Shown here: positions 1-12,623 of the stretch, piece after piece
How the letters are laid out: each line of letters starts with the position of its first letter
Numbering within the stretch: the first letter of the stretch is position 1
NCBI GenBank assembly: GCA_022695795.1
Contig: MU404064.1
Location: forward strand, 372,001 to 436,000
Direction: 5' to 3'
From: Biscogniauxia marginata
Taxonomy: Eukaryota > Ascomycota > Sordariomycetes > Xylariales > Xylariaceae
Length of the DNA stretch: 64,000 bases
The notes under the pieces: model-generated
The model's database searches: none
The model's input: only the letters and a program-made list of their open reading frames with translations
What the model was told of the DNA's origin: nothing
Position numbers and translations under genes: made by a program

Positions 1-3000
1 AACTCCGAGAGAATTGCCGTAAACGCCACGATGCCCATGAGAGTGTGTCGCCTGCGGAATGCGAACCAGATTCCCGAAAAACAGTTCGTGGGTGGGGAGT
101 TGAGTATTGTTCGCTGGGCGGCTTGTGACGAGCGAGCCATCAGCTGATATGGGCTTAGAGCCGCGACGCCTAGAATTCTATGTCAGCCTAGCCTTAGATG
201 TTATATCAAGCTGGGCTTTACTTGATGAAGGGGGGGGGGGATATCATACCGCTGAATATAGAGCCCCAGAGGAAGGTAATCACCACGCCAACAGCAGTGA
301 ATAGGAGGCGTACCCAGACGGACTCGCCGTCCATAAACTTCTCGAAAGGATGATACGTGCGTGGGTTGTTGTAGTATGCTATCAACGCTAGCAGTCCACA
401 CAAAAGGGCGAGGAATGCTCCCCGGCCAACAAAGCCTAACATGAAAAATGGCTGAATCTCGAACAGTTTGCACTGGCGCGCTTTCCCACCCCGGGCCCAG
501 AGCTTATTTCTTCCCCGTCTTGGGATTTCTCCTCCCTCGAGGAGCCCCCTTTTCCTATTTGACACCATAATGCCATACCTAAGCTCGTCCTCGTGAACGA
601 AATACCCAAGCCGGAAGACGTAGGGCTCGAAGGCCCTCTTCAACTCCGAGTTGGAGATGCGGTCGACCTCCGTCGTGGGGAGCGAAGCGAGAATCCGCCG
701 CACGTCCGGGTTCGAGACCAGCGACGCGATGCCCGCGATGCTCCAGGGGTTGCTGTTCACGCCGGACGTCCAGCGCCGCAGTGCCAGGAGCGCGAGGACG
801 GCGACGAGCGCCATAGCCGCGAGCAGGGCCTGTGTCTGGCGTGCGGGCACGGCCGACACGCCCAGCGTCAGGGCGCAGTTCGCGGCGCTCTCGCTGCCGC
901 GCGTGCAGCTCCCGTGCAGCACGACGAGGACCGCGTCCGCTGATAGCGGTGTTAGCACCGCTGAACCTACGACCAGCAGCGAACTCAGGAATACGGGCCA
1001 CCGGCGGCGGCGGTGGGAACCGAACAGCCCGAGGAAAAGGCCCTCTGCGACGCTGAACATACCCCCCGTCTCCGCGCAGAGTGAGTCCCCCGCCGATGCG
1101 CCGCTGGCGCTGGTGCTGCCGCCCTTTGGAGGAGGAGGAGGGTCCGCCAGCGCGTGGAACGGCTGCAGCTGCTGCAGGTTGAGGTCGATCATGCGGATCG
1201 GGATCGAGATCAGGCACGCGATTAGCGTCGAGGCGAACATCCCGACGAAGTACTGGGCTTCCGTAATGGAGAACTCCTCTGTGATGGGTCCGCCTCCATC
1301 ACCGCCACCACCACTACCGTCACCGCCTCCTGTTGTTGGGTCGGTCGGTCCGTCGGTGGGGGAGATGATGACGATGATGGTCGCGGTCGGGGTGCCATAG
1401 GGATCAGTGAGAGTGGTAGTCAAGGGCGCGGCCGGGTCGCCGTCGGATAGCGTTAGGGTCGCTATCGGGATGCCGTTCGAGTCGGTGAGGACGGTCGTTG
1501 TGGGTGTGGGATTATCACTAGGAGTTGAAAGCGTTGTTGGTGGGCTAATAGGATCAGCTGGGACGGTGGTAGGGATAGGGGGCACTGCGACAGTCAGTGT
1601 TAATGTCTTGGTTGGTGCCCCATTGGAATCTGTGAGCGTAGCAACAAAAGTCGCGAATCCGTCGTTGAATGTCAGAGTTGCTGTGGGCATGCCTTTCGAA
1701 TCCGCGAGAGTAGTGACCACTGGCGTAGGAAGGTAATCAAATGCCAAAGTAGTCGTAGGCACCTCGTTCCCAGCTTCCAGAATGGCAACGAACGGTGCAG
1801 GGCTTGTGTCGAGCGTTAGCGTTTTCGTCGGTGTGCCGTTTGAGTCCATGAGAGTCGTGGTCACCATTGTGGTTGGTATTGCATCGAGTGAAATAGTGGC
1901 TATTGGCACGCCATTTGCATCCTTGAGGGTAGAGACGGTATGAAAGGGAGAAGCGTTAAATAATACCGTTCTAGTCGGTATTCCAAGTGAGTTCGTAAGT
2001 ACAGTTTTGTCAGGGTATATTTGAAGTGACTCTTCATGCTGTATAGTTGGCCTTTGAAGATTATTCAGAATAACAGTGGCTGTGGGAATCCCAATGGAAT
2101 TGGTCAAGATCTCCGTTCTCACTTGTGTCGGAAGATCAAGTCCATCAAACGGAACAGATTGTAAATTTACCAAAGTACCTGCCGTCGGTTCTGGGCTTCG
2201 GCCTGAACCATCATCGATAGTTTTCAACGTCGCAGTTTTTTGTATTGTCTCAACGTCATGAGTCCTGATAGTTCCTGGCTGCGGCGAAACCCTAGAGGTC
2301 ATCATGCTGTGATCCGGACTACTCGTTTCAGGGGGCCCAAGAAGGGTGACTGTCTGCTTGACATATGGTGGCCTAGTGTTTGGTGGAATGGAAATAGGAC
2401 GATTTGTGATAGTAATGTTAGGGGTTATGCTCCTCGAGCTATTTGTAATTGTTTGTATTCCCACGGAGATGAAGTCGGAAGAAGGTGGAATTCTTGCATA
2501 ATGCCAACCTGCCCATGTGAAAATATTTCGCCGCGATTCTTCTAATGATGCCACTTTATAATAGCCGTCTACTGTTGCACTATTCGGAGCAATAGTGGTA
2601 AAGCCCTGGGCAGGTCTGGTTGCCCCTCTCGTAGCTCCTGGATCCTTATGTGAAAATGAAGATATCTGGTTAGCTTTGATGCCTGCTGTATAACCATCTG
2701 CGTGTAGTGTCTGGGCAATTTGAAGAATGGTATGCCTGTTAATTCCCTCCCGAATGATTGCGTCGTTAGGCTTCCGAGGGTTAGTCGAACTTTCATTTTC
2801 TGACGAGGCTGTGTGTAAAGATGAAGATATCCATGTTTGTTCAGAGAGTACAACTTCGTTGGCGTTCTCATAACGAATAGGTGCCATGGCTGACCGCGGG
2901 ACCGGTTCTAGGAATGAAGTAGATAACGAAGCATGTTCATACCTAGGTTTTCGGAACCTCATATCTTTCCCGCTATGTCTGGTGTCGAGATGAGGATTGC

Positions 3001-3295
3001 CTGCATCAATGGGTAGAGTTCGTAAAGCCAACTCGGTCAGCCCAGCTAGAGCTGCAAGAATGAAAGCCAAACCAAGCAAAAACCACCATCTAAGAACCGT
3101 TGGCTTGTAGTCCGGTAGTTCTTCGCTCTGGCTGCAGCTTTGATCGTATAATCGTTGGTTTCTTCTTGGTGTTAGGCTTGCAGTCTCATTCCGATATCCC
3201 TCATCGGGAGTATCTAACTGACTTAACAATGCAACTTCTTCCGCCATTATCCTTAGCGCACGACTATCACGGCGACGGTTTTGTATTCTGTCCAT
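1..3295 (-). CDS. DUF3433-type multi-pass membrane protein with Thr-rich repeat domain, 3' end cut by window edge
   Basis: Exon 1 is 3295-250 and exon 2 is 169 to beyond base 1. The intron 249-170 (GTATGA...TTCTAG) is inferred because exon 1 otherwise stops in a short non-conserved tail, whereas after splicing the frame continues into the conserved DUF3433 segment (VAALSPYQLM, then ILNSPPTNCFSGIW). A membrane helix lies near residues 70-95. It is followed by a long Ser/Thr/Pro-rich outer region with about eight degenerate copies of a unit like TLTDSNGxPTxTLTL (about bases 1370-2130). Further hydrophobic segments follow (about 1200-1260, 800-1060 and 270-460). This is the layout of fungal DUF3433 proteins, whose function is unknown to me; a plasma-membrane or wall-associated role is inference. 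The start is the first ATG of the frame. Base composition changes sharply inside the gene: bases 600-1200 are much richer in G+C than the 5' half. Confidence 0.8.
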
Positions 3296-4702
3296 GGGTG
3301 CCCTTTCTCTTCAGACTCCCTAATAATAGATACAATGCATTGGAGATGCTGGGCAACCCCTTATTCCAGAAGTAGAGTGCTTGAAACCGATTAAAAGGGG
3401 AAGAAGCGTGTTTAAGCAGGCATGTCCATTTTATGAAGGTAGCTATGTGGATTATGGTACAAGGGAAAAAAGAAAAAGAAAAACAAAGGTCGAATTTCAT
3501 ACGAGGTGAGGCCATCTCAAGATATTCAGCTGCTTTCTAGTAGTAATCCCGACTGATTACGTCTTTTTGATATAGCACACTCCCTCGCCTCAACATGAGG
3601 CGCATACGCGTCAAACCTCCATATAATTAGAATAGCACATATTTAATGAGATATTAAACTTAGGAGAGCTACAAGTTGTTTCAATTGGTTTGAAATATAA
3701 ACCACATGTACTAGGTAATAGGAAAGAAATTAAAAGGAAAAGGGAAAAAAACCACATAGCCCCTCTCTGCAACCCTATCTAGCGAGATGCGTAAATGGAA
3801 CATTATGGCATGTATTTCCGGGCAGTCAGATTAAACGCTTATAGCTGTGGTGTATGTGGTTTAAAATTTCTGAAGTGCACTAATATCTCACCAGAGTAGG
3901 GTGACCTACGACCCCGAGAGGTATTACTGCATGACAAGCAGCTGTACGCTACCCAGGTATATATAGCGAGCCTCGCGAGCCCACTCCTAAGTCACAGAGC
4001 CTCTAGGTTTGTTACCCTACTATATTTATGAACCACTAAGCTGCTTGTAAGATAGTGTCAATGTTTGCTCGTTGGGGGCTACTATCACCGCATTGTTGTT
4101 AACTATGGAAACTGCACATATCTAGATAGATAGACGATAATCTTCACGCGGGATTACGAGAGCCTTTGCAGGGCGAAGGGGGGTGGGGAAGTAGAGATAG
4201 GTTGCATTGAAACGAGGTTTGACTATATCTCTGGGGGCTGAAAAGGTATATCGGGTAAGAGATCAGCCAGGTTCTTGGGTAATTAATTTGAGCCATCGAG
4301 TTAGAACACGGCTCGGAACGATCCGCTTCTTGCGCGGACTTGTTCCCAATAGGTCTATTTTCCCCATCAAGTGTTCTTGGCTTCCCTCCAACGAATACAT
4401 ATTAGGGGTGTGAAGTCGGAAGCGTATATTATGTGCTTACAAAGGGAGATTCCATGAAGAACAATCATGAAGGAGTAGGGAGTGCCTGCACTGAATGCCT
4501 ACCCTGTGGAGGAAAATTAAGCTCGACTGAGTTGAAGCTGCGTCAGGTAAAGCAAAGGCTTATTATTTAAACGACTGTCTTCCATCAAACCTATATACTC
4601 CAAAAATGGTATCTGCCGCCATCCTAGAAACCGGGAACCGATAATGACATTGAACTTGCTCCAAGAAACGCGTGATGCTAAACAACCTTTCGTTAACTGA
4701 AT
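3296..4702. other. intergenic region without recognisable gene
   Basis: This stretch is the upstream region of the DUF3433 gene and the 3' flank of the regulator at 4703-7673. It is AT-rich with A-runs near 3460-3490 and 3730-3755. Open frames here are short, use non-ATG starts and resemble nothing I recognise. Confidence 0.6.
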
Positions 4703-7673
4703 TTAAGAACGCCCTCCCCAACCCATGACTAAATTTGTACTGTCTAAAGTGTTCGCGTAAGAACCCATGTTCAAGCACATGTCGATGTCCATCATGCCTT
4801 CATTCTCGAGCACATCCATGAGTTCAATCTGCTGAGCCTGGCTTAGACTCCCTTGCCTCTCTGGTGGTAAACCTCTAGAGAACTCGAGATTACCAGTCTC
4901 CATTCCACCATAACCATTTGAACTAGGCGTATCGCCCCAGAAGCCCCCGGCCATACCTCCAAACGCGTAGGGCGATATAAATGGGGGTGGCGGGTTGAAC
5001 CAATCTGTGACTGTTGTCGCCTGCGGCAAAGGACGCTGCCCTGGTAGATGATGTTGGGGTGGCAAAGGGGGGATCGTAAAAGCAGGTGGATGCTGACGTT
5101 GCTGCTGTTGGGATAATCCATTGGATACAACCGTGTCCGGAGAATTCTGAGGTATACTCTGAGTTGGGAGCAGAGGTGTAGCAAGGAGTGGGGTGCTCAT
5201 AGTAGGGGTAGTTATATTATTGAGAGGCATTGATTCAGGAGGCGTTGGTAAATGGTGTGGCGGGGATAAAAACGGCGGAGAGACGGTAGTAGTCTCTGAA
5301 GCCGGGGGACTGATGTCCTCCGGAGGCGGATCATTTTGGGTGAATTCCGGGGGGAAATAGCTAAAACGACGACCGTTGGAATCACTAGAAGCCGGGTTTA
5401 GGAAGATGGAATTGGATCGGAATGTGGGCTGTGGCGGGAAGGAGTTGTTAAGGCTGTAGTTGTTCATATCTTCAGCAGTCGAGCCAAAAACTTGGCCAAA
5501 TTGAGGAGGGTTAAACCCAGGACCTCCAGCCTTAGACATAGGCGTGGCACTAGATGCTTCTGATATGGAAGGGGAGTTGGGATCTGGTTGCGATGGCGGT
5601 GTATTGAAGGAGCTTGAGCTGGACAGGACTGGTGTTTCGTTTGATTCGTAGCTTTGAAGGCAAGCCTTGGCGAAGGTCGAGTAGAGCTGAGAAGCTGCTG
5701 CAGTTCCTGGCCATCTCTCGACACACTGGTCTATTATATCCAGTGAGATATTGATCAGCTCCTGGACTTCGTCCTTGCTGTGCTGTGCTCGAATATCTGG
5801 ATATGTCACGGTCCATAAAATAGTGTTTAGGGACATATACAACGTGAGTAGGAACACCCACGTGATATCAACTGCTGCCGCCATCATCTGTTTGCTGGAG
5901 ATGTTAACCACGTAAGCAGCCGAGTCAAAACACTTTATAGCTGACTGGACAGAGGGTTTAGGAACTTGAGGCGAGGGGCGATGGAGGGTCACCATCATAG
6001 TGTGGTATCTCCCAGTAAACCTATGATCATGTTAGTCTACAGTGTCTCTCTACTGAGTATTGTTGTCGGGAGCATACCATGGCTTGCACCACGGAGGATG
6101 TTCGGGCGACGCCCTCAACCACTCGTCCATCTTCATCTCCATATTTGTGAACCACGGATGCTGGTCGCTTCTAGGCTCATGACGCTTCTTTTCGTATAAA
6201 ACCCTACGGATTTCGGCTTGAAGCAGCCTCATCTTACAAAAGTGGATGGCAACCAGCTTCTTCTCATCTGGTGGCCCGGGGATGATCCCGTTCTCGGAGA
6301 TATTTGCGTCCGGTACGGTTTCGAAGAACTTAACGTCAACAATGTCGTCTGTTTTGGCGAAACCACTCGGCCGACCCATGCTTTGCGCCAGGCCGAATTC
6401 CATGCAAGTCACAACCCAGCTCAATCGTCGGCGCATGTCCAATGTCATCGGATCATTCGCGCCTAGAGTGATTGTCTTCTCGTCTGCAAGACCGAGCTGT
6501 TGACATATCCTCGTCGCGAGCCCGATGATGTAGTACACAGCTGTGCGAGTAGGCGTCAGGAGCGAATACTGGCCGACCAAGACGAGACACTGAATGGTCT
6601 TCAAGTCCTTTGGCCGGACAACATCCTCGAAGTATCTCATTGCCGCAAGATAATAGCTATCAGCTAAACCGGCATAAGTCGTGTCTAGCTTCTGCATGCT
6701 TATCGCCATCGCCAATCTGACGATGAAGTTCTGGTATGGATCCCGACTGCCGGCGTATACATCTTCAATTGCCTGTGCTAGTACCTTTTCGTGAAGCGTG
6801 GGAGAAAACACTTGAGCTACAAAGGAAGTTAGGTGTGCTGTCATGATAGCATCTGGAAGCGCGAGGCTAGCTCACCACGTTGATGGAAAACCTCCATCAG
6901 CCGATCAGCTATGCCTCTACTCGGCATGCTCTGTGCTGGGACAGCGCTGAGAATGGGATAACTTTTCTTCCTAGACGATATCGGGGGTGGCCTGCTGAAG
7001 GACTGTGACCTTGGTTCGGACTTAATCGTTCCGATGGTCTGCCGCCTATCTCTTACTCCAGGTATTAACTCGGATATACGTTTCGAGTCTGTGTACCGCT
7101 TCGACTCTTCCATTAAGATACGTGTCATGGCAATACCGCTAGAGGGACCAAGATATCGAGGTGTCTCGTCTGTCTCATTTAGTCGTACCAGGCCTCCAGG
7201 GCGGATGAAGTCCTCGCGGTTCTTGGGATAATCATCGTCATCGGTATATTGGTCGAGTTCGGCCTCGAGCGCTCGAACCTTTTCTTGAAGCTTAACAACA
7301 TAGTACCGACTGATTTTTTTGCCCTTTGTGGTATCAAAATATTCGCAGGTAGAGCCGGAGCGTTCGCAAGGGAGGCAGCGAGGCAGCGTGGGGTCGCACC
7401 GTGTTTTCCTCTTTGTTGGTTAAGTTAGTCTGATTGCTATAGTTTCATAGGGTAAAGCAATATGCAAGTCTAGCTCATTCGAATCGTGCAAGGATTGGTA
7501 TTTACCTGGCGACAACGACAACATGCTGTGAGAGTATGTGCGATACGATGTGAGGCCTCGTTGCCCCCTTGATCCTCGATTTTTACAGCCTTCCTCGGTG
7601 GAAAACCTTGGGGCAGTCTTGGAGGATAAGTCCCGAAGCCTTCCACTTGGCGGAAGACATTCGAGGCATCCAT
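4703..7673 (-). CDS. Zn(II)2Cys6 transcription factor with fungal-specific transcription factor domain
   Basis: Four exons: 7673-7506, 7410-6876, 6816-6078 and 6020-4703, giving 919 aa in frame. The binuclear zinc cluster has Cys at about residues 51, 54, 61, 68, 71 and 78 (ACCRCRQRKTRC, then CLPC). Intron 1 (7505-7411) cuts it between CRQ and RKT. A short coiled-coil linker (KLQEKVRALEAEL) follows, then a conserved GPSSGIAMTR block, then the helical middle homology region in exon 3 (YYLAAMRYFEDV, ICQQLGLADE, RRRLSWVVTCMEFGLA). The C-terminal third is rich in Pro, Ser, Thr and Gln, as in activation domains. It should act in the nucleus as a Gal4-class DNA-binding regulator. The cluster and linker resemble regulators of sugar or beta-glucosidase use of the COL-26/BglR kind, but this is only a recollection and I give no symbol. 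The ATG at 7673 is the first in frame. The gene points away from the second regulator at 10398. Confidence 0.9.
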
Positions 7674-10397
7674 CGGCAAGCTTGTTGTTTCTGTTGTCTC
7701 CTTGTTCGTCTGCTTCGTCGGGCTGTTGGACCGAAGCTTTTGACCGAAACCCGCTCGAGCGCGGGGGGATCAATTGGTGGTCGCGCGCAAACCACAGACA
7801 GCCCTGGAACCGCGTACTAAGAAAGCCGAGTTGTTAAGGGTGACTAGGAACGGAATATAGTCAGGGAATGAGGAACTATAGCATTTCTTTGCGTATCCAG
7901 AACACAGACAATAAGAGCCGGGTCAACATAAATGGTGATCCAAGGAGTCGTCTGCCGTCGAAATTGCGATGACAGTTCAAGTTGCGCCTTGCTGAGGCCA
8001 GTCCCGCAGCCGTCATGTGTAAGGCCGCGCAGAGGGACGGACTATCGAGGCCGCCGATTGGTCCGCGGCAACTCTTCCAGTTCAGTTTCAAAGTAGTTCG
8101 TACGGTATGTATGCATGTATTTCGAATCTTCAACTCTATAATGGAAGTTCCTGTAGCTCGTTCGCAACATATGGACTGTAGGATTTCCGAGCTCCTTTCG
8201 TCAGCTTCTTCCGTTGTTTCAAAGATCGATCCCTTATTACTGCGACGGCAAATCCTAGATGGACCACTCTTGCAGTTAAGCTGGGAGACTATTCGATGCT
8301 GCTACCTAGGTACCTACATCAGCACAAGCTTGGTAGGGCTAGAGGCTGAGGGGCCTCTAGTAAAGTGATGTACATTACATACATGGGTCAAGTTAGTTAC
8401 ATTAGGTACCTAGGGAGAAACCCCAAGAGTTACTATAGTGGATTTTTTACCCTGTTCAGCGGGAAACTGTTCTTTGCCGATGATACTATTATTGGAATTC
8501 TTGGGATTTGTCCAAGTGCAACGTCGGTCCCCGAAGGAGAAAGGAGGGGTTTCATAGATGACTATTAACTTCGATTGATATGGGATTGATAATACTGCAT
8601 TTCAAAACTGCATATGCATTCTAATGAAGTGACCGTAAGAAACGGACATTTACCTTACACTGATTAGTAGGTACCTTTTATATGACAAAAAAAAGCCATG
8701 TGCATAATTGTTACTTGTGTCCAGAATGATCTTCTGGACGGCTACGCAGTTTACAATTTTAATTACTTCTTCCAATGTAGACTGAACAATCTAACTGGTA
8801 GGTAGTGCGTAGCTGAAATACCAAATTGCGCGAGAAGAGCAAAAAGGGGATTCCACTCGAGTGCAGCTCTAGTGGGTGGACAAGAAACAACGGAAAAGAC
8901 ACGCGACTTCGGGGTAACCGACAAGGCTGCGATGCTACGCTATTAAGGTCAATCTGTTGTTATGAAGTCATAACTGGAGTATATATCGAACACTAGTTGT
9001 CTTTTCTTAATGTACCTAAGTCTATAGATAATTCTCTGCTTGGTCGCAATACTCTCAGTCTTGCCGATATTCTATTCCAATGAACAACTGATTTCAGAGA
9101 CTATTGCTCTCCTGGGGCTAATTGGTATTTGCATACGGCCGCTTCGGGACTTCAGCGTTAGTTACGTAGAACCAACAAGATAAGCGCTGTCACGCCAATT
9201 GAAAGTGGAAAACCCCTGGCCGTCTAAAAGGTCCTTGCACCGATAGCTAGGAACAAGAGGGGAATAAGAAGCGGGACGAAAGCCGGAAGCCGGGAGAGGA
9301 ATCTTTCTCTCAAGTTGACTGACACCCTGCTGTAGGTTATGTATGTATCGAGGTACATAAATATATAATGTACATGAGGTACTATGCCATACAATATTAT
9401 TCTACAAGACTTTAGGTAGACTATAATGTGTGAACCAGTAACCTATTAATTTCAAATTCGCTAACTTATTATTAGTAAGAGAAGGCCTTCTCTTCCGCAA
9501 GACTTATAGAACTGATTAATCCTTTGGCTCCCTCTATAAAAGGAACAAGATCTGTATTTTATAAACATCAATACGTACATTGATACATAAATTTGGAATG
9601 AAGTTTCTGTCCGTGAGTACTTGACCTAACTTACTCCACCAAGAAGCACAGTTAGTTCACTGACGCCTCGAAGCTCAGGACGTTAGAAAACCTGGTTAAC
9701 CCATCGACAAGACAAGACAGGATTGAGTCTTCCATCTTTCTAAAAACCGCCTTCCCCACTTTGTGCCACTGTCGTCACGTTTTCTCTCCCCCCTTACCCA
9801 GCCTATTCCACGTATCCTAGTAGGTTTAGTAGAGTAGTCTACTGCCTATCACCTCTACATGACCTCCTTACATAGTAGAGTAACCCTTTCGGTGTGTGAG
9901 CACTTGATGACTAGGACCCCACGCCACACACACATAACCTCGACGCTGATCACAGGTCGGCTACCATCATAAACCCCATCCCATTCGACCATCGACCTGA
10001 GGCTCTGGAGAAAGCATTCACATGCAGAGAAACGCATAGCAGCACATCTTATATCGTCCCGAGGGTTGTGTCATCGCCAGCCTTGTCTTCACCCGATTTG
10101 TTGACGATTTCTTCTCTTCAATTAAACGACCAAGTATCAAACTCGTTCTCTTCTTGCTGCGCTTCCGGCCGCGCGCGCACCAGGAGAAGCATCGCATCAG
10201 CGGGGCAGAAGGCCAATCTCAGCAGCCAAACCCCGCCGCTTGTCAGAATCCCAGCCAGAGCAGACTGACGTCGATGTTATTATAGTCTTTTGAGGCACAC
10301 TCCCCCTAGAACCTGCGCTATTCTTACCTGATCCTTGGCCGAGAAGAGACCCAGCTTATGCAGGACCTGACCACCTGCAGTGGTCCACCTTTGAACA
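7674..10397. other. long divergent intergenic region between two regulator genes
   Basis: The 2.7 kb lies between two Zn2Cys6 regulators transcribed away from each other, so it must hold both promoters. Words of the TACCTAGGTACCTA type occur at 8303-8317, 8403-8413 and 8669-8678. A TATA-like TATAAAAGG lies at 9535-9543. The longest open frame (7982-8368) has no ATG start and no recognisable family, so I do not call it a gene. Confidence 0.6.
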
Positions 10398-12623
10398 ATG
10401 CCGCGGTCGAGTTTCTCAGATAACCCGCTGCTGCGTGTGTCACGGCCAGTGTCGGCCTGCTCTAGATGTAAGCACCACGTCCATCCACAGCATCCGGGTC
10501 GAAAATAAGAGTGACAAAACTAAGATTTCATTAGGCCGAGCTGCTAAAGTGAAGGTTACTCATGTCTTCCCGAAATTTCATTTGACTGCGGTCGGTGCTG
10601 ATGTTGATAGTGTGATGGCAAATTGCCTGCCTGTACAGCTTGCGAGAAAGCTGGACGTGATAATGAATGTTCGGCGGCTAACGACCAGTTCGCTAGAGGC
10701 AAGGAGCGAAGGTATGTTTTCGCACTGAATATGACTCCCGTGCACATTATACTCATCCATCATCAGTTATGTTGCTGCCCTTGAACTTCGTATCGAGAAA
10801 CTAGAGCGGCGGTTAGCATATGCACGATCGAGAAAAGCATCTGTCGCTCAGCATGAATCCGAGGGAATTCAATCAGCGCCTCCAGCAGACCGAAAAGACT
10901 CGCTGGCCACGATCAAGGCTGCGATCTATCGGAAAGCTGAGCGAAAACGGGAGAATTCAGACGTCAACTCTCTAATGTCTGATTTTGGCTTCCTGTGAGT
11001 TTTCCCTCCCTGTTTATCCCAGACAACGTCTAAACGCTTACGACCAAGATCTATCGACGCCACGACGAGGGATTTTGAGCCAAACATGTCCAATATGACG
11101 TTTGCGCGAGTCGTCCTGGCTGCTGCTTCTAATGATCCCCTTCCCGATAGCAAGAATTGGCATTTGCCATCCAGGCAGGATGCAATCGCGCTCATTCAGC
11201 ATTACATGTCAAACATCTACTCACTTTTCCCCGCATTTCCCGAGACTCTTCTTTACAATGTCCTCGATCAAGTATATACAATGCAGGACCGGATGATGAA
11301 GGATTCCGACTATTGGCTCCTATACATGGTCTTAGCCATCGGGTCGACTGCGCAAAGCCAGGTGAAGAATGACGAGCATTACACCAAGGGCCTTCATTTC
11401 GTTTCATGGGCCTTGCAGCATGCCGACCGAGCTCTTATGCCCGGTTATACTACACAAATCCAGTCGCTCATCCTCCTCACTCAGTATTCTATGCTCGACC
11501 CTGCTCATTTCGATAGCTGGCATCTGATAGGCTTCACATGCCGAGCAGTGATAGACCTAGGTTTTCACCAGGACCCGCCGAGGGAGCAACTTTCAGACAA
11601 GGCCGTGTTGGATGTGAGGAGAAAGACTTTCTACTGTGTCTACTCGCTAGATCGGTGAGTTCGAAGAAACCGTGCCTCAGAGGTCCACCAAACTCATGTT
11701 TTCTTAGGTCTATTAGTATGGTCCACGCACGCGCATTCTCTTTTTCAGATGCCGCGACCAACGTAGCTTGGCCGAGACCTTCATCGTTTAGCCGGAAGGC
11801 ATCAATAAGCGGCCAGCTTGTAGCGAGTTGCGAACCTGCATTTCTGCTCTTCCAACTTCGTCGAGCCCAGTCTCACTGGTACCAGGCATTGTTCCAAGGA
11901 GACCCAACGCCACTGCTGGACTCGTCCTCCTTTATCTGGGAAGTATATCAGGATATGAAGGACTGGGCCGACGCACTCCCTCTCACGTTACCCTTGGGTA
12001 TGCGGGATCTGTTTGAACTCGAGTTGCGCTACAGCTTTGTTTATTGTATCTCGCCGTCGGCAAGAGCTCCTCACCTTACGGATTACGGCCGAATGCTCAT
12101 TTTCGAGCACGCCATCGCCTATCTCGACCGAATTTACGATATAGCGCACAGTGGCATAAATGCCGCCTTTCATACGTACCACGACGCCTTACGGGTATTC
12201 TTCATGGCAAGCCAGTTCATTGCGGTGCTTCGCGACGCGGGAGACTTGCTCCTTTCCGGCGTCACTCTAGCACCGCCCCCAGTTGAACTAGGTAAAACAC
12301 CACCCCCTCCGCTGCCACCTCGGCCGGGTGGCCCGGCGGTAGACAACGTTGAGAGGAGTCTCGATTGCCTGGAGAAGACCACACGAACGCTCGCGAAGTA
12401 CGGTGAACGATGGGATGACTCTGTGTCCCTGAAAACCAGCTTCGATATGATCTCGAGAGAATTGGTCGAGCGCCTCCGAGTGAGACAGCAGATTAGACAG
12501 CGAACGTCCCCGCCCCAGAACGTACAGCCACCGATGCCGAGGGCGATGAGATGGGTCGACGTTGATGTCGAAGCACTGATGAGAGGCAATGTCGGTGGAT
12601 CCCGGGTCAAGTTCGAGCACTAA
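10398..12623 (+). CDS. Zn(II)2Cys6 transcription factor with fungal-specific transcription factor domain
   Basis: Six exons: 10398-10467, 10535-10554, 10611-10711, 10767-10994, 11049-11654 and 11708-12623, giving 646 aa with all phases closing. The zinc cluster is C21, C24, C31, C38, C41 and C50. Its codons are spread over the first three exons: intron 1 splits the codon of C24, the 20-nt exon 2 encodes only the RAAKVK segment, and intron 2 falls just before C31. A leucine-zipper-like linker follows (LELRIEKLERRL). The middle homology region is in exons 5 and 6 (TRDFEPNMSN, YTTQIQSLILLTQYSMLDP, RRKTFYCVYSLDRS). A Pro-rich segment (PPPPLPPRPGG) lies near 12300. Loss of any early exon would destroy DNA binding. 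The targets are unknown. The next gene downstream, in the same direction, is a sugar porter at 14106, so a regulator-transporter pair is possible but is inference. Confidence 0.9.

Noticed and set aside
579..1400. Long open frames on both strands (212 and 249 aa) overlapping the DUF3433 gene
   Set aside because: They lie in the G+C-rich part of a gene with clear family similarity in another frame; such sequence has few stop codons by chance and the products look like nothing known.
7982..8368. 128-aa open frame between the two regulators
   Set aside because: No ATG start, no recognisable domain, mixed composition.
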